In this document: piece by piece, positions 23,613 through 34,432 of the stretch
How positions within the stretch are numbered: the stretch's first letter is position 1
Layout of the letters: every line of letters begins with the position of its first letter
Assembly: GCF_026914185.1 (NCBI RefSeq)
Contig: NC_070571.1
Location: forward strand, 4,216,001-4,280,000
Direction of reading: 5' to 3'
Length of the DNA: 64,000 nucleotides
Origin: Puccinia triticina
Taxonomy: Eukaryota; Basidiomycota; Pucciniomycetes; Pucciniales; Pucciniaceae
Notes under the pieces: generated by a model
The model's database searches: none
The model's input: the letters and a program-made list of their open reading frames with translations, nothing else
What the model was told of the DNA's origin: nothing
Program-made: the position numbers and the translations under genes

Positions 23613-23827
23613 TAAGGGCCTGTACCATAGGGCATGAAAATTAAAATTTTCCAAATTTATTTGCCTCAAAATTTCTTGGGACAAAAAATGAGCCTGGCCA
23701 AAATGTAGGCTGGAGCCCAAATGTGAAGAATTTCAACATTTGAATCCTCCGCTAGTTTTCAATTTTTGTGTACAAGGCAAAAAAAGTTGAAATTTTTCAA
23801 AATTGAGGCCCATGGTACAGGCCCTAA
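23613..23827. mobile_element. Second Tourist-like MITE with TAA target duplication
   Basis: A 209-bp element (23616-23824) with ends GGGCCTGTACCAT and ATGGTACAGGCCC, flanked by TAA at 23613-23615 and 23825-23827. Subterminal A/T-rich stretches (AAATTTTCC, AATTTTTC) are partly inverted. The TIR sequence differs from the MITE at 12981, so it is a separate family of the same type. Confidence 0.8.
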
Positions 23828-23991
23828 GTGTAACAGGAAATACCCCGTGAGTTCCATACTGATCAGTCATGTGCATTGGAAGATGGGGAAGAAATCATTT
23901 TAGATATATTCTTGCTGGACCCCTGATATTTCAGCGGCAAAGCCGCCTTGGCCTCTAGTCAGACAATAATCTGCAAAACAAAATTGCCGTA

Positions 23992-25974
23992 TAAATAAAG
24001 GGGGTTGAGAAATCAACTCCCACAAATTAAAAAATCAACTCCCAAACACAATTTACGTTGCGCGAACCGCCTTGGGACGTCTTTCCCGGGTCCTCGCGAC
24101 CGCATTTTGACCTGGGGGCGTTTTGGGAGTCGGAATTGTAATTCCGCAATCCCAAACGGGAGTTGGGATTTTAATTTTACAAAAAATCCCAGAAAATAGA
24201 GAAATATTTATATCTCCTCACTGGAGCACCCAAACGCTCCCAAAAGTTTACAGCAATCTAGATACACTGTCTAGAAGAGATTTTGAGATTTACAGCAGTA
24301 GAAACCATCAGGAAGGCCTTGTGGAACAGGGGGGTTAATTTGGCGGATTTCCTACTAAGGCAAACCCCCGAAACCTTATCTATGGTGCTCCAAACGGTCC
24401 CAATTTCTTTTCTGCCACAAGAATACACTCTTTCAAACATATGTTAAGCTTCACCGCATTAGCACTCCTCAGGGACACCTTGTGTAGTCGGGGGGTGATT
24501 TGGCAGATTTCCTACTAAGGCAAACCCCCAAAACCTTATCTATGGTGCTCCAAACAGCCCCAAATTGTTTCTGCAAGAATAATACACTCTTTGAAACATA
24601 TTTTAAGCTTCACTGCATTAGCACTCCTAAGGGACACCTTGTGTAGCCAGGGGCTGATTTGGCGGATTTCCTACTAAGGCAAACCCCCGAAACCTTATCT
24701 ATGGTGCTCCCAACGGCCACAAATTTTTTCTGCCAGAAGAATAAATTTTTTGAAACATATGTTAAGTATCACGGCATTAGCACTCCCCAGAGAGACCCTG
24801 TGTAGCTGGGGGGCGGATTTGGCAGATTTCCTACTAAGGCAAACCCCCAAACTCTTCTCTACGGTGCTCCAAACGGCCCCAAATTTTTTCTGCCATAAGA
24901 ATACACTCTCTAAAAAATATTTCAAGCTTCAAGGAGGTATTACACATCAGGAACACCTTCTATTGACCGTGGTGTAGCGTAGCGCAGCGTAGATGCGCTA
25001 TTTTTTAGTGTAGCCTTATCGCAATTGCGCGCATCTGCGCTAAAGGTACACGCGCACAGGGTGAAAAGACATTTCAGTTTTTAGCGTAGAGTTAGCGCAG
25101 ATAGGCGCAATTGCACTAATGCTACACTAAAAAAAGCGCATTTGCGCTGCGCTACACTACACCACTGTCAAGAGAAGGTGTTCCTGATGTGTAATACCTC
25201 CTTGGATCTTGTAATATTATCTAAAGAGTATATTTTTATTGCAGAAAACATTTGGGGCTGTTTGGAGCACCAGAGATAAGGTTTTGGGGGTTTGCCTCAG
25301 TAAGAAATCCGCCAAATCCGCCCCCCGGCTACACAGGGTCTCCCTGAGGAGTGCTAATGCCGTGAAGCTTAGAATATGTTTCAAAGAGTGTATTATTCTT
25401 GCAGAAACAATTTGGGGCTGTTTGGAGCACCATAGATAAGGTTTTGGGGGTTTGCCTTAGTAGGAAATCTGCCAAATCACCCCCCGGCTACACAAGGTGT
25501 CCCTGAGGTGTGCTAATTCCGTGAAGCTCAGTATATGTTTTAAAGAGTGTATTCTTGTGTTATAAGAAAATTGGGGCCATTTGGAGAACCATAGATAAGG
25601 TTTTGGGGGTTTCCCTTAGTAGGAAATCCGCCAAATTAACCCCCATGTTCCACAAGGCCTTTCTGATGGTTTCTACTGCTGTAAATCTTGAAATTTTTTT
25701 AAACAGTGTATCTAGAAATTTTGGGAGCTTTTGAGTGCTCCATTGAGGAGACATAAATATTTCTCTATTTTCTGGGATTTTTTGTAAAATTAAAATGCCA
25801 ACTCCCGTTTGGGATTGCAGAATTACAATTCCGGCTCCCAAAAAGCCCCCGGGTCAAAATGTGGTTGCAAGGACCCGGGAAAGACGTCCCAAGGTGGTCC
25901 CCGCGCGACGTAAATTGCGTTTGGGAGTCAATTTTTAAATTTGTGGGAGTTGATTCCTCAACCCCCTAAATAAA
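23992..25974. mobile_element. Foldback element, ~1.97 kb, 8-bp target duplication
   Basis: 24000-25966 is a giant inverted repeat. The left end GGGGGTTGAGAAATCAACTC is mirrored at 25966 (GGGGGTTGAGGAATCAACTC on the minus strand). It is flanked by direct TAAATAAA at 23992-23999 and 25967-25974. Each arm (~0.95 and ~0.8 kb) begins with a unique ~350-bp segment, then several copies of a ~160-175-bp tandem unit (containing CAAACCCCC and GGTGCTCC; about four in the left arm, three in the right). The centre at about 24970-25170 is a smaller nested palindrome (GTAGCGCAGCG). Arms with internal tandem units are the hallmark of Foldback-type elements, and 8 bp is the hAT-like duplication length. ORFs inside are mirror artefacts. 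Confidence 0.85.
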
Positions 25975-27404
25975 AACTTCTTGTGAGGAAAACATCAGAC
26001 TAATTTGATATAATGATGCAGATGAAAGTACATATCAAAAATTAATCTTGTTCAAAAAATGTTTGGACATCACCACTATTCCTCTTTTTCCTCTTTCAAC
26101 CTTAAAGGTCAAACTCCTGCAAAAAAAAGAAAAAAGAAAGCAAGACCACCGCGTGGGCAGCCTTTGGCCCCCACTGGATCTGCGATGGGGGAAACATTCA
26201 CACTTCAAACATCCTCCTTCTTATACCCTTCCGGCAATTCTTGTTGAATGCAAACCTGCTAGCTGTTCTCAGCTACATCCTTTTCATCCGACGGGTTTAG
26301 CTTTTTACATGCACCGGGTGCTTTTGATCTGTTCCTACTGAATCCTTTAGGCGGTATCAGACATTGGGACTTTTCAATTTCTTGGTCTTGCCTTTTTTCT
26401 AATCTCCTTTTTCGAATGGTCATTGGACAGCTTCTTGCAATCTAAGCTGGCACCGTGTGCAGCCTCCGCTTCTATCTTCCCCTGAAGGTAATGACTCCCA
26501 CCCTCTCCTTCTCTTTGTACGCCGCTCACGGCCTCTTACCTCCGTGACCGCTCTCGGTATCTACACTATTCATACCTGCTTAGTCTAGCCGCTCTTGGCC
26601 AATCCTTGATATCCTGCCATTTGTGGCCTGCTTACATCAGAGTGTCATTGTTTGCGCTAAGGTGCTATTTCCACTTGCGGCTTAGTGCATTTGGTTTGAA
26701 TGCGCAAGCCCTCATTTTTAGTCGCACACGCGAAAGCTATAAGAAAAAAATCTCCATGTTTTGTGAAAAGGGGAAAGTAAAGCTCCCCTGCCCATTCAAG
26801 TTGGCTCCATCCTATCCGCCGTTCCTGAAGAAATTGCTGATCAAATGGCAGGAGAAGGGGGAGATTTCTGTAGATTTCCAGGGAGCATGGGTGGGTGCGC
26901 ATGCAGGGTTTCCGATTGAGTTTGGATTGATGCTGGGATTTGTGTGAGGACCCGCCTAATACTCCCACTTCTTGAATGACTATGAATAAACTCAAGAGAG
27001 TTTATCGTCTAGCTTTCGGATTTATTAGGGGAAATCTACCTTCTGAGGAAGAGTAGACACTTGATGTGACTTTAAATAGGGCTTTGATTTATAAGGTCAT
27101 ATTCTCTAGGATGATGAAAAGGAATAAAACAAAGATATCGCAATGAAGAAGAAAGAGGAAGGGGAAAAAGGGGAGGAAGAATTGAATGATAAACAACACC
27201 GGAGAGAAATTACATTTGCATAACAACCGGAGAATAGTACTTGTAGACTAATTAAAAGCCAGTTCAATTAGTACTCTTAATGAAATTACACAAGATAACC
27301 CCGCTATGTACATAAATTCTCCAATAATTAGATGATAATAACAAAAACATCACAAATAGGACTCACCTTATACCCCAAAACCTCCAAATAATGTTACCGG
27401 TTTA
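25975..27404. other. No firm gene; possible gypsy LTR at about 26945-27400
   Basis: A frame at 26606-26947 (113 codons; KLAPSYPPFLKKLLIKWQEKG) is the only protein-like piece, without a recognised domain. From TGTGAGGACC at about 26942 to 27400 the sequence is A/T-rich with purine runs. It lies immediately downstream of the chromodomain stop of the minus-strand gypsy fragment, where its 3' LTR would be, but I could not confirm the ends. Confidence 0.3.
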
Positions 27405-28120
27405 TTAAATCAAGTTTTTTAACTTATTCTTCTTAACTCCTTTAACTGTCCCAAACACTTTATGATGAAGCAACTTAAAGGCTTCCAAATGAGCTTTCAT
27501 ACTATCCGGAATATGGTTCTCCGCGGCCCATTTGTCATCCGCCACGGACAAACCTTTCCAAGACAACAGGAACTCATACTTACCTTTGCCCACCATACAA
27601 AAATCTAAAATGGACTTCAAAAGGCTCCAATCAACAATTTCGCTTTCAGTGTAGTATTTATTCTTTATACCATCCTGTAATCCACGGTTGTTGAGGTGTT
27701 AGGACCTACATACCTTACAATCAAAGAAACGTTAAACACAGGATGCAATTTGGGATAATCTCTTACAATATCCAATTCTACCACATTTTTACCCACCATT
27801 TTTTTTACCTTAAAAGGACCAATATAACTGTAATCCAATTTAGAATTCAAACACCACAATTGAATAAACTTCCTAAGCAACAAGACTGATTCACCTTCCA
27901 AATAAATGGGAGCCGGGTTTCACATTTCATTGTAATACAACACCTGCCTCTTCCAAGCTAGAACCAAACATTCCATGGCCTTTCTTGAGTGAGCTGTAAA
28001 TCTAAAATAAACTCATCTAAGTTCTTTCGTCCCACCAATTCCGTCATAAAGTTAAACTTTGGATGATGTCCGTATGAGAAGAAAAAAGGAGACACTCCTA
28101 AACTCATCCAAGTTTATTAA
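27405..28120 (-). mobile_element. Ty3/gypsy chromovirus fragment: integrase C-terminus and chromodomain
   Basis: From about 28110 downward the minus strand encodes a typical gypsy integrase tail: GVSPFFFSYGHHPKFN, then VLAWKRQVLYYNE, an in-frame TGA, GESVLLLRKFIQLW, KLDYSYIGPFKVKKMVG, YPKLHPVFNVSLI. After TAA/frameshift near 27650 a chromodomain follows (YYTESEIVDW, KGKYEFLLSWKGLS, DDKWAAENHI) to the stop at 27405. The order integrase then chromodomain identifies a chromovirus. Everything upstream (reverse transcriptase, protease, gag) is absent. In life the chromodomain would target integration to marked chromatin. This copy is dead. Confidence 0.8.
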
Positions 28121-29639
28121 AGACAGCCAATCATAAAAATCAAGATCAAGGGTTTCCCCCTCACTACAGTTTGACACCACAAATCCACACACAAGCAACC
28201 TATTATCCTTTCTTGTCTAGCAAGATCAAAAATAATAGGCGGATGACCCCCAGCGTGCCGCATTTAAGGCATTATGCAAAGGGGGGCCAACGAGTTTAAC
28301 CCCTCAAACTGTGCAAGTGCAACAGCGGAGGGGTGTGAGCCAAACCCCTGGCTGGAAGTGCAGTGCAGCGGTTTGGCTGGGGAACAAAGTGTCCCGCTAC
28401 AAGTCAGAATTTATACTCAAATCATCCATCTCTGGATCCACTCTGCACCCACGCCGTCACTCGGATCCCCACCGCAACCAGCCATTCCAAGTGGTAGTCA
28501 AGCCGTCAGTCACCAGGCAACCGCCTGGTCAGCCGTGAACTGTACGCCCGTCGTCCCTCCCTTGCCCAAATAACCTAACAGAATGGGTATGTAAACCCAC
28601 AACTGGCTTAATTGTTGCTTGTACCAAGCCCAATGCTGACCCTGCCTTGTTGCTGTTTCCTATGTCAACCTGTGGGCGCGCAGCGCACATTTTCCGTCAA
28701 TTTCCCTCGCTTGGCTGACCCACCTCCAATTCAAACCACTACCTCCAGAAGCAACATGATGAGTGTCACCTTGCAACCCACTGGCTCCCAAAACTATCAT
28801 GATTCCCATAACGTTAGATTTCCAAATCACCGGGGGTTACAGCAAACCCTTAATCGGTAAGTTTGTATTTTGGGAACCGGCATTTATTGGCGGATGAGCT
28901 TATCCTTGTTACATTTGCAACATCAAAATAACAGCGCCTGAGCCGCGCAAAATACTACCCGTTGGCCGCACATTTCAATCCCATGCCGCTAAATGGACTC
29001 TAGCCAAACATAAAGCTGTTCGGCGGCGCATCCGATCGACCTGAGCAGGCGGATGGGGACGGCAAGATGGGTCTTGGGGAAGCCGGAGCGGACCTCGCAT
29101 CATCGGGTGGGCTCCCTCAACTGACGGCCGAGAACAGCGGGCTGATCCAGAGTCTGGGCCATCTGAGCTCAGTCCAGCCAATTGGGGGACGGTGGACAAG
29201 GCCAAGGACGACCCGTTCTCGGCGGCCAACCCAACAATTTCCAACACCTCGCCGCTGGCCGACCGGCCCAGCTTCAGCCGCTCTGATTCGCGCTCCCACA
29301 CGCCTTTCGTCGGCCTGCTTTTGCCCGCTACCAGGTTGCCTGTCATCGCCCCCAGCTCTTTTGGTGCGCCCCCGACGAGGCTCCCGTCCAGCCTCTAGAG
29401 TCCGTTCTTGCGCCCCACCCGCCTTCCCTCCCGGACCAGCCCTCGCCTCCAGAAGCCCTCTTTGAAGGCCATCAGACCCAAAAGGATAGCCGTCTGAGCC
29501 GCGCCGAAGGCTTCGACGAGATCGCCATTGGCGCCAACACCCTCCCCGAGGTGTCCAACTCCAAGTGATTTGGATCTGGCGAGACCTTCTCTTCCACCTC
29601 CGACGCAATTCTCCCCCGCCCTCGACCTCCCTGACCTGC
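28121..29639. other. GC-shifted tract upstream of the zuotin remnant, no firm gene
   Basis: Between about 28960 and 29600 the sequence becomes markedly GC-rich with frames open on both strands, including an Asp/Glu/Pro-rich stretch at about 29397-29568 (PPSLPDQPSPPEAL). The pieces cannot be joined into a gene by visible splice sites. Some may be decayed 5' sequence of the zuotin-like pseudogene. Confidence 0.3.
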
Positions 29640-30840
29640 TTGCCCCCGAGCCTGAAGGAACTAGAAGCTGCGAAGAACGGCTCAACTGATTATCTTGGTG
29701 ATGAAGTGGATGATTGAGTCTGAGAGGAGCCTGAAAGGAGGTACCTGCTTGAGCTCCATCCACGTGATTGGAAGGTAAGACCAAATCTGGCTGATCTTGA
29801 ACTTACTTCATCAAGGCTTATGTCTGATTTTTCCAACTTCCTCCGCTGTAGAACCAAGACCAATATGCTGTCTTAGGATTATCTTTGTTGCGTTGGAAAG
29901 CTGCCCCGATCAAATCAAGCGTGCTTACCAAAAGAAAGTCTCGCGCCATCATCCCAACAAGAAACCTGGACAAGCGGGCAACACAAACAATGACAGCTTT
30001 TGAAGTGCATTTATAAAGGTGCCGTACAAATTTTCCTTTTTCTGTTATTTTTGAACCAACACCTACTCAAATCAGACCACTATACCAGCCTACAAGACAT
30101 CACCAGACCCGGTGAAGTGCTGACAATTTGACTCAATCAATGAAGAAATCGATGATGGAGACTGAGGAGGTGAACGCAAGCCCTGGACCCTTTTTTAAGC
30201 TCTATTGCCTCGCGTTTGAACAAGAGGCTTGATTCAATATCAATCAACCTGTTCCTTCCATTGGCAAAATTAACAGCACTGAGGAGTTTGAAAAATTGTA
30301 TGACTTTTGGCTTAAGTTTGACAGCTGGAGCATCTTTGAATGGAAGGATACAAACGCTAATGAAGGCTCTGACTCATCAGTTGATCCTTTCATTAAACCA
30401 AATAACCAGGTTGGGTTTATGTGACTGAGTCCACCGCCAATCACTTCATTCCAATTCGGATGAGCTGAAAAGGAAAAAATTGAAAACAAGAACCGGTCTG
30501 AGCGAAAACACCGTAAGAAAGAAGACAACACAAGATGACAGAATCCTGTTGAGACGGCCTTGTCCCTTGATCTACGGATGAAACGATTCAAGATGGAGGA
30601 ATTTTTGGCAAGAGAGACAAAACGCAAGGGTCTCAATGCCTTGGTCACCACACCTCCAACCCTCTCTGCCAAACAGATCAAAGAAAAGGAGGGGGTCAAA
30701 TTGAAAGCCAAACAAGAGGTGGAGAAAAAGAAAAATGCTGAAACTAGTGAAATTGACACACACAATCTATGTTGCCTCAGGCCTCCATTGCTGGGCATTT
30801 GGCCAACCTCCCAATTGCACAATTCCCGCTCCTGATCCAA
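29640..30840 (+). pseudogene. Zuotin-like (ZUO1/DNAJC2) J-protein pseudogene with retained intron
   Basis: The order of features matches zuotin, the ribosome-associated Hsp40. An N-terminal LKELEAAKNGSTDYLGDEV is followed by PERRYLLELHPRDWK at 29726-29774. A canonical intron 29775-29851 (GTAAGA...TGTAG) follows, then NQDQYAVLGLSLLRWKA. After a frameshift near 29905 the J-domain helix continues as QIKRAYQKKVSRHHPNKKPG, so the HPD motif is HPN. Further on are DPVK, QFDSINEE, PVPSIGKINSTEEFEKLYDF, WLKFDSWSIFEWKD and LDLRMKRFKMEEF, a charged ribosome-binding-like region. Several stops and frame changes separate these blocks (29733, 29739, 30003 and more). The retained intron indicates a genomic duplicate, not a retrocopy. 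The C-terminal SANT domains are absent. Confidence 0.8.
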
Positions 30841-31328
30841 TGTAGAGTTTTTGTCTGACAGAAATAATGATAACATCTTTGAAAGATTTCAGATTTCAAG
30901 TAAACATTGTGCAGCTAACAATTTGATCATAATGTTGCCTTTCATAACACATTAGTAATGATGAGTGTTAATCAAATTTTCTATGTATACTCTGATGAGC
31001 CTTTAATTGATGTATATTTGCTGGTTCTGTATTTCTTTCTCCTTCCACAAGATCCCCTCAATCAATGTTGAGAAAAATCAGGAAAAACAAATTAAATGAA
31101 AGACAGTACCCTTCCAGCAGAATCTGAAAAATGGCTCAGGGTCTACTGGAGTTGAGGTGAGATTCTCTTAAGGAATTGTCAAGTCATCTGTGACTTTGTT
31201 CTATGGGATGGTTAACACAACAACACAGCAACAAATTTTTTGACTAGCTATATTAAGTCCATAAAATCATGGAAGTGAATTAGATGATTATTGGAAGGAA
31301 AGTATACATTCAACAGTGGAGAAACAGC
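30841..31328. other. A/T-rich spacer, no gene seen
   Basis: No coding sequence recognised between the zuotin remnant and the palindromic repeat block that starts at CACTG, 31329. Confidence 0.4.
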
Positions 31329-31870
31329 ACTGCCAGCATTTAAGCCTCGGATGCGCGCATCCCCGTTAATCTGGGATGCACGCAACCGATTTAACCTCGG
31401 TTGCGCGTATCCAATGCAATCCGCATCCAAGTTGACATCGGGGGACAGTAACCCGAGGGTTTTGCCACCCGATTCAAACTCGGCTGGTCCGCGGCCGAGC
31501 CAAAATCGGCAGGCTGTCTGACCGACGAAGTAAATTCCTTGATCAGTGGCCAGCCGAGTTAACCTCGGCCGCCACCAACCAAGCAATGGAAGCTCGGTTG
31601 ACAGCTCAAGCGAGCTTTCATCTGATATGAAAGCTCGGTTACGGACCCACCGAGTAAAATGAACATTGGTGGGTCAATCACCGAGGATTTCAAATGATCG
31701 GTGGGTAAATCACCGATGATTTCGAATCATCGGTGGGTAAATCACCGATGATTTCGAATCATCGGTGGGTAAATCACCGATGATTTCGAATCATCGGTGG
31801 GTAAATCACCAATGATTTCGAATCATCGGTGAGTCAACAGCCGATGATTTTGAATCATCGGCTGTTCCAC
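31329..31870. repeat. Palindromic subterminal-like repeats and a 32-bp tandem array
   Basis: Starts with CACTGCCAGCATTT and continues with inverted motifs (CCTCGGATGCGCG, CGGTTGCGCG, ACTCGGC/GCCGAG). From about 31690 to 31870 a 32-bp unit is repeated about five times. Each contains the interrupted palindrome CCGATGATT-TCG-AATCATCGG. The CACTG start and dense inverted repeats resemble the ends of the large element at 48836-61801, but no matching CAGTG end was found. Confidence 0.6.
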
Positions 31871-32029
31871 CCTCCTCGGAGAACTTTCCCGGGGAGGAGC
31901 CCTCCGGCAGTTAGCACGTCGAGCCACAGTGGCCGGAGCAGTCTGCTCGCTGGTCCAAGAACTCGACTCGCCGGTCCAAGCAGACTGCTCAGACTAGCAA
32001 GCAGTGCTGCCCGATCACGTACAGGTACT

Positions 32030-33150
32030 ATACCCGCTTCGCCAGCAGGTTAACCTGTCAAGCTGCTGGCCGAGCAGGTCAACCTGCAGGCGAAGCAGGT
32101 TCAGGTACCTGGCCAGCGAGGGGGTCAACCTGCTGGCCAAGCAGGTAACAGTACCTGGTCGGCGAGCAGGCTGACCTACTCGCCGAGCAGGTAAAAGCTT
32201 GTCGAGCAGGTACTTTTACCTGCTCGGCCATTAGCATAACCTGCTTGTTGAGCATGTACGGTTACAGGTACTTGCTCCGACTCGGCCAGCAGTTCAACCT
32301 GCTGGCCAGGAAATAGTACCTGCTCGGCGAGCAGGTTGACCTACTCGCCGAGCAGGTAAAAGCTCGCGGAGCAGGTATTTCTACCTGCTCGGCCATCAAC
32401 CTGGTCGCCGGGCAGGTACAGTTACAGGTACCTGCTCCGGCTCGGCCAGCGGGTCATCCTGCTGGCCAAGCAGGTAACAGTACCTGCTCGGCGAGCAGGT
32501 TGACCTACTTGCCGAGCAGGTAAAAGCTCTCCGAGCAGGTACTTTTACCTGCTCGGCCATCGGGATGACCTGCTCGCTGAGCAGGTACAGTTACAGGTAC
32601 CTGCTCCGGCTCGGCCAGCGGGTCATCCTACTGGCCAAGCAGGTAACAGCTCGCCGAGCAGGTATTTTTACCTACTCGGCCATCAACCTGGTCGCCGGGC
32701 AGGTACAGTTACACGTACCTTCTCCGGCTCGGCCAGCGGGTCATCCTGCTGGCCAAGCAGGTAACAGTACCTGCTTGGTGAGCTTTTCCCTGCTCGCCGA
32801 GTAGGTCAACCTGCTCGCCGAGTAGGTCAACCTGCTCGCCGAGCAGGTATTTTTACTTTTACCTGCTCGGCCATCAGGATGACCTGCCCACCAAGCAGGT
32901 GCTTTTACCTGCTTGGTAAGCAGGTTGACCTGATCTTCAAGCAGATACCTGTAGCCGCTTCGAAGCGGGAACAAGTACCTGCTTGCCCAGCAGGTACTGT
33001 TACCTGCTTGGCCAGTTGACCTGCTGGCCGCGCCGGAGCAGGTACCTGTAACTGTACCTGCTCAGCGAGCAGGTCATCCCGATGGCCGAGCAGGTAAAAG
33101 TACCTGCTTGGCGAGCTTTTACCTGCTCGGCAACTATGTAGGTCATAACC
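32030..33150. repeat. Dense degenerate palindromes built on GAGCAGGTA
   Basis: More than forty copies of CTGCTCGGC/GCCGAGCAG and GAGCAGGTA occur in both orientations, with a higher-order period of ~150-200 bp (for example CAGGTTGACCTACTCGCCG recurring). The tract is non-coding and potentially strongly self-pairing. Confidence 0.75.
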
Positions 33151-33169
33151 TGCCAGTGCTAGCCAATTC

Positions 33170-33667
33170 CTGAGGGCAAATCTCCGCAGGCAAACTGCTA
33201 AAACTGCTAAAGCAATTTTTCCTGGGAGCAAAACTCCACAGGCAAACTGCTAAAGCAGTTTTCCTGGGAGCAAAACTCCACAGGCAAACTGCTAAAGCAG
33301 TTTTCCTGGAACAATACTCCACAGGCAAACTGCTAAAGCAGTTTTCCTGGGAGCAAAACTCCACAGGCAAACTGCTAAAGCAGTTTTCCTGGAACAATAC
33401 TCCACAGGCAAACTGCTAAAGCAGTTTTCCTGGGAGCAAAACTCCACAGGCAAACTGCTAAAGCAGTTTTCCTGGGAGCAAAACTCCACAGGCAAACTGC
33501 TAAAGCAGTCTTCCTGGGAGCAAAACTCCACAGGCAAACTGCTAAAGCAGTCTTCCTGGGAGCAAAACTCCACAGGCAAACTGCTAAAGCAGTCTTCCTG
33601 GGAGCAAAACTCCACAGGCAAACTGCTAAAGCAGTCTTCCTGGGAGCAAAACTCCACAGGCAAACTG
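33170..33667. repeat. Tandem array, ~42-bp unit, about twelve copies
   Basis: Near-identical units contain CAAACTGCTAAAGCAGT, itself a hairpin (ACTGCT...AGCAGT), and CCTGGGAGCAAAACTCCACA. Copies differ mostly at TTTTCC/CTTCC and GGGAGC/GGAAC. The 42-bp length keeps minus-strand frames open, which makes artefactual ORFs. Confidence 0.85.
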
Positions 33668-33689
33668 AAAAAATAGGAGCAACTGAAAA

Positions 33690-34432
33690 TAATAATTCTA
33701 ATTAAAGACTCCGCTAGCTAATGAAAACCTTTGATGATGAAGAGAAACTTCTGAATAGTGAATAGAAATCACCTGAAAGCAGGAACCCGCTAGCTTTGTC
33801 TTTTGCCTAACGGCTGGATAGAGAGAAGAAAGAAAGCTTTGATCTGAGAATTGAGAGAAGAGAAGAATCTGCACAATCGGGGTCAGTCGTGCTTCTATCT
33901 GTCTCACAGGACTAGCTCTCCCTTACTTTGCTTTTGCGCTGAGAATTGATTAAGCGTTTGGCGCTATAGTCAATGTGACTAATTTGAGAACTATGACACA
34001 AGGTGTTTGTTAGTTCTGTCTGATCTGGCTCTGTTGCTTTGAATGTCTGGGACTTGCAAAAATATACAAATGCTATTTGAATAGCTTTGTTTTATCTTGC
34101 CTGAATAAATCAGCAAGGTCTGGTTCTGAATGACAAATGAGAATCAAATATCTGTTAGCTTGTTGTTTTGGTCTGTGGTTTCTAGGACCTGAAGACCCAC
34201 AAATGTCAAAATCTTCAGTGATCCTGCTTAGCAGTTTGCTAGTTGTCTTGGGGCCAAGGCGCTCTGTGAGGATTCTGTTAAGAATTGCAAATCAGTCAGC
34301 TTTGTTGAAGGCAGACTTTATCATCACTTGGTACGCACAAGGTTCTGTCTGAGTCTGTTGATTCCGATTCCCGCGCGTTGACCACCAAGGTTTGATCTTC
34401 TGCATTTGCTTCTGTAAACAGCATGCAATACA
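33690..34432 (-). repeat. Probable 3' LTR region of the copia fragment
   Basis: Non-coding block immediately downstream (minus sense) of the copia RNase H ORF. Its first ~80 bases are similar to 19090-19160. Limits are approximate. Confidence 0.4.

Noticed and set aside
24005..25841. Several short ORFs, some with matching products on opposite strands
   Set aside because: They are inverted copies created by the foldback arms.
29797..30003. Functional small J-domain protein
   Set aside because: HPD is HPN, the frame is shifted within the J-domain, and the surrounding zuotin segments carry many stops, so it is part of a pseudogene.
33143..33663. Minus-strand repeat proteins with a 14-residue period
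   Set aside because: The 42-bp tandem unit is a multiple of three, so frames stay open by arithmetic. The sequence is hairpin repeat DNA.
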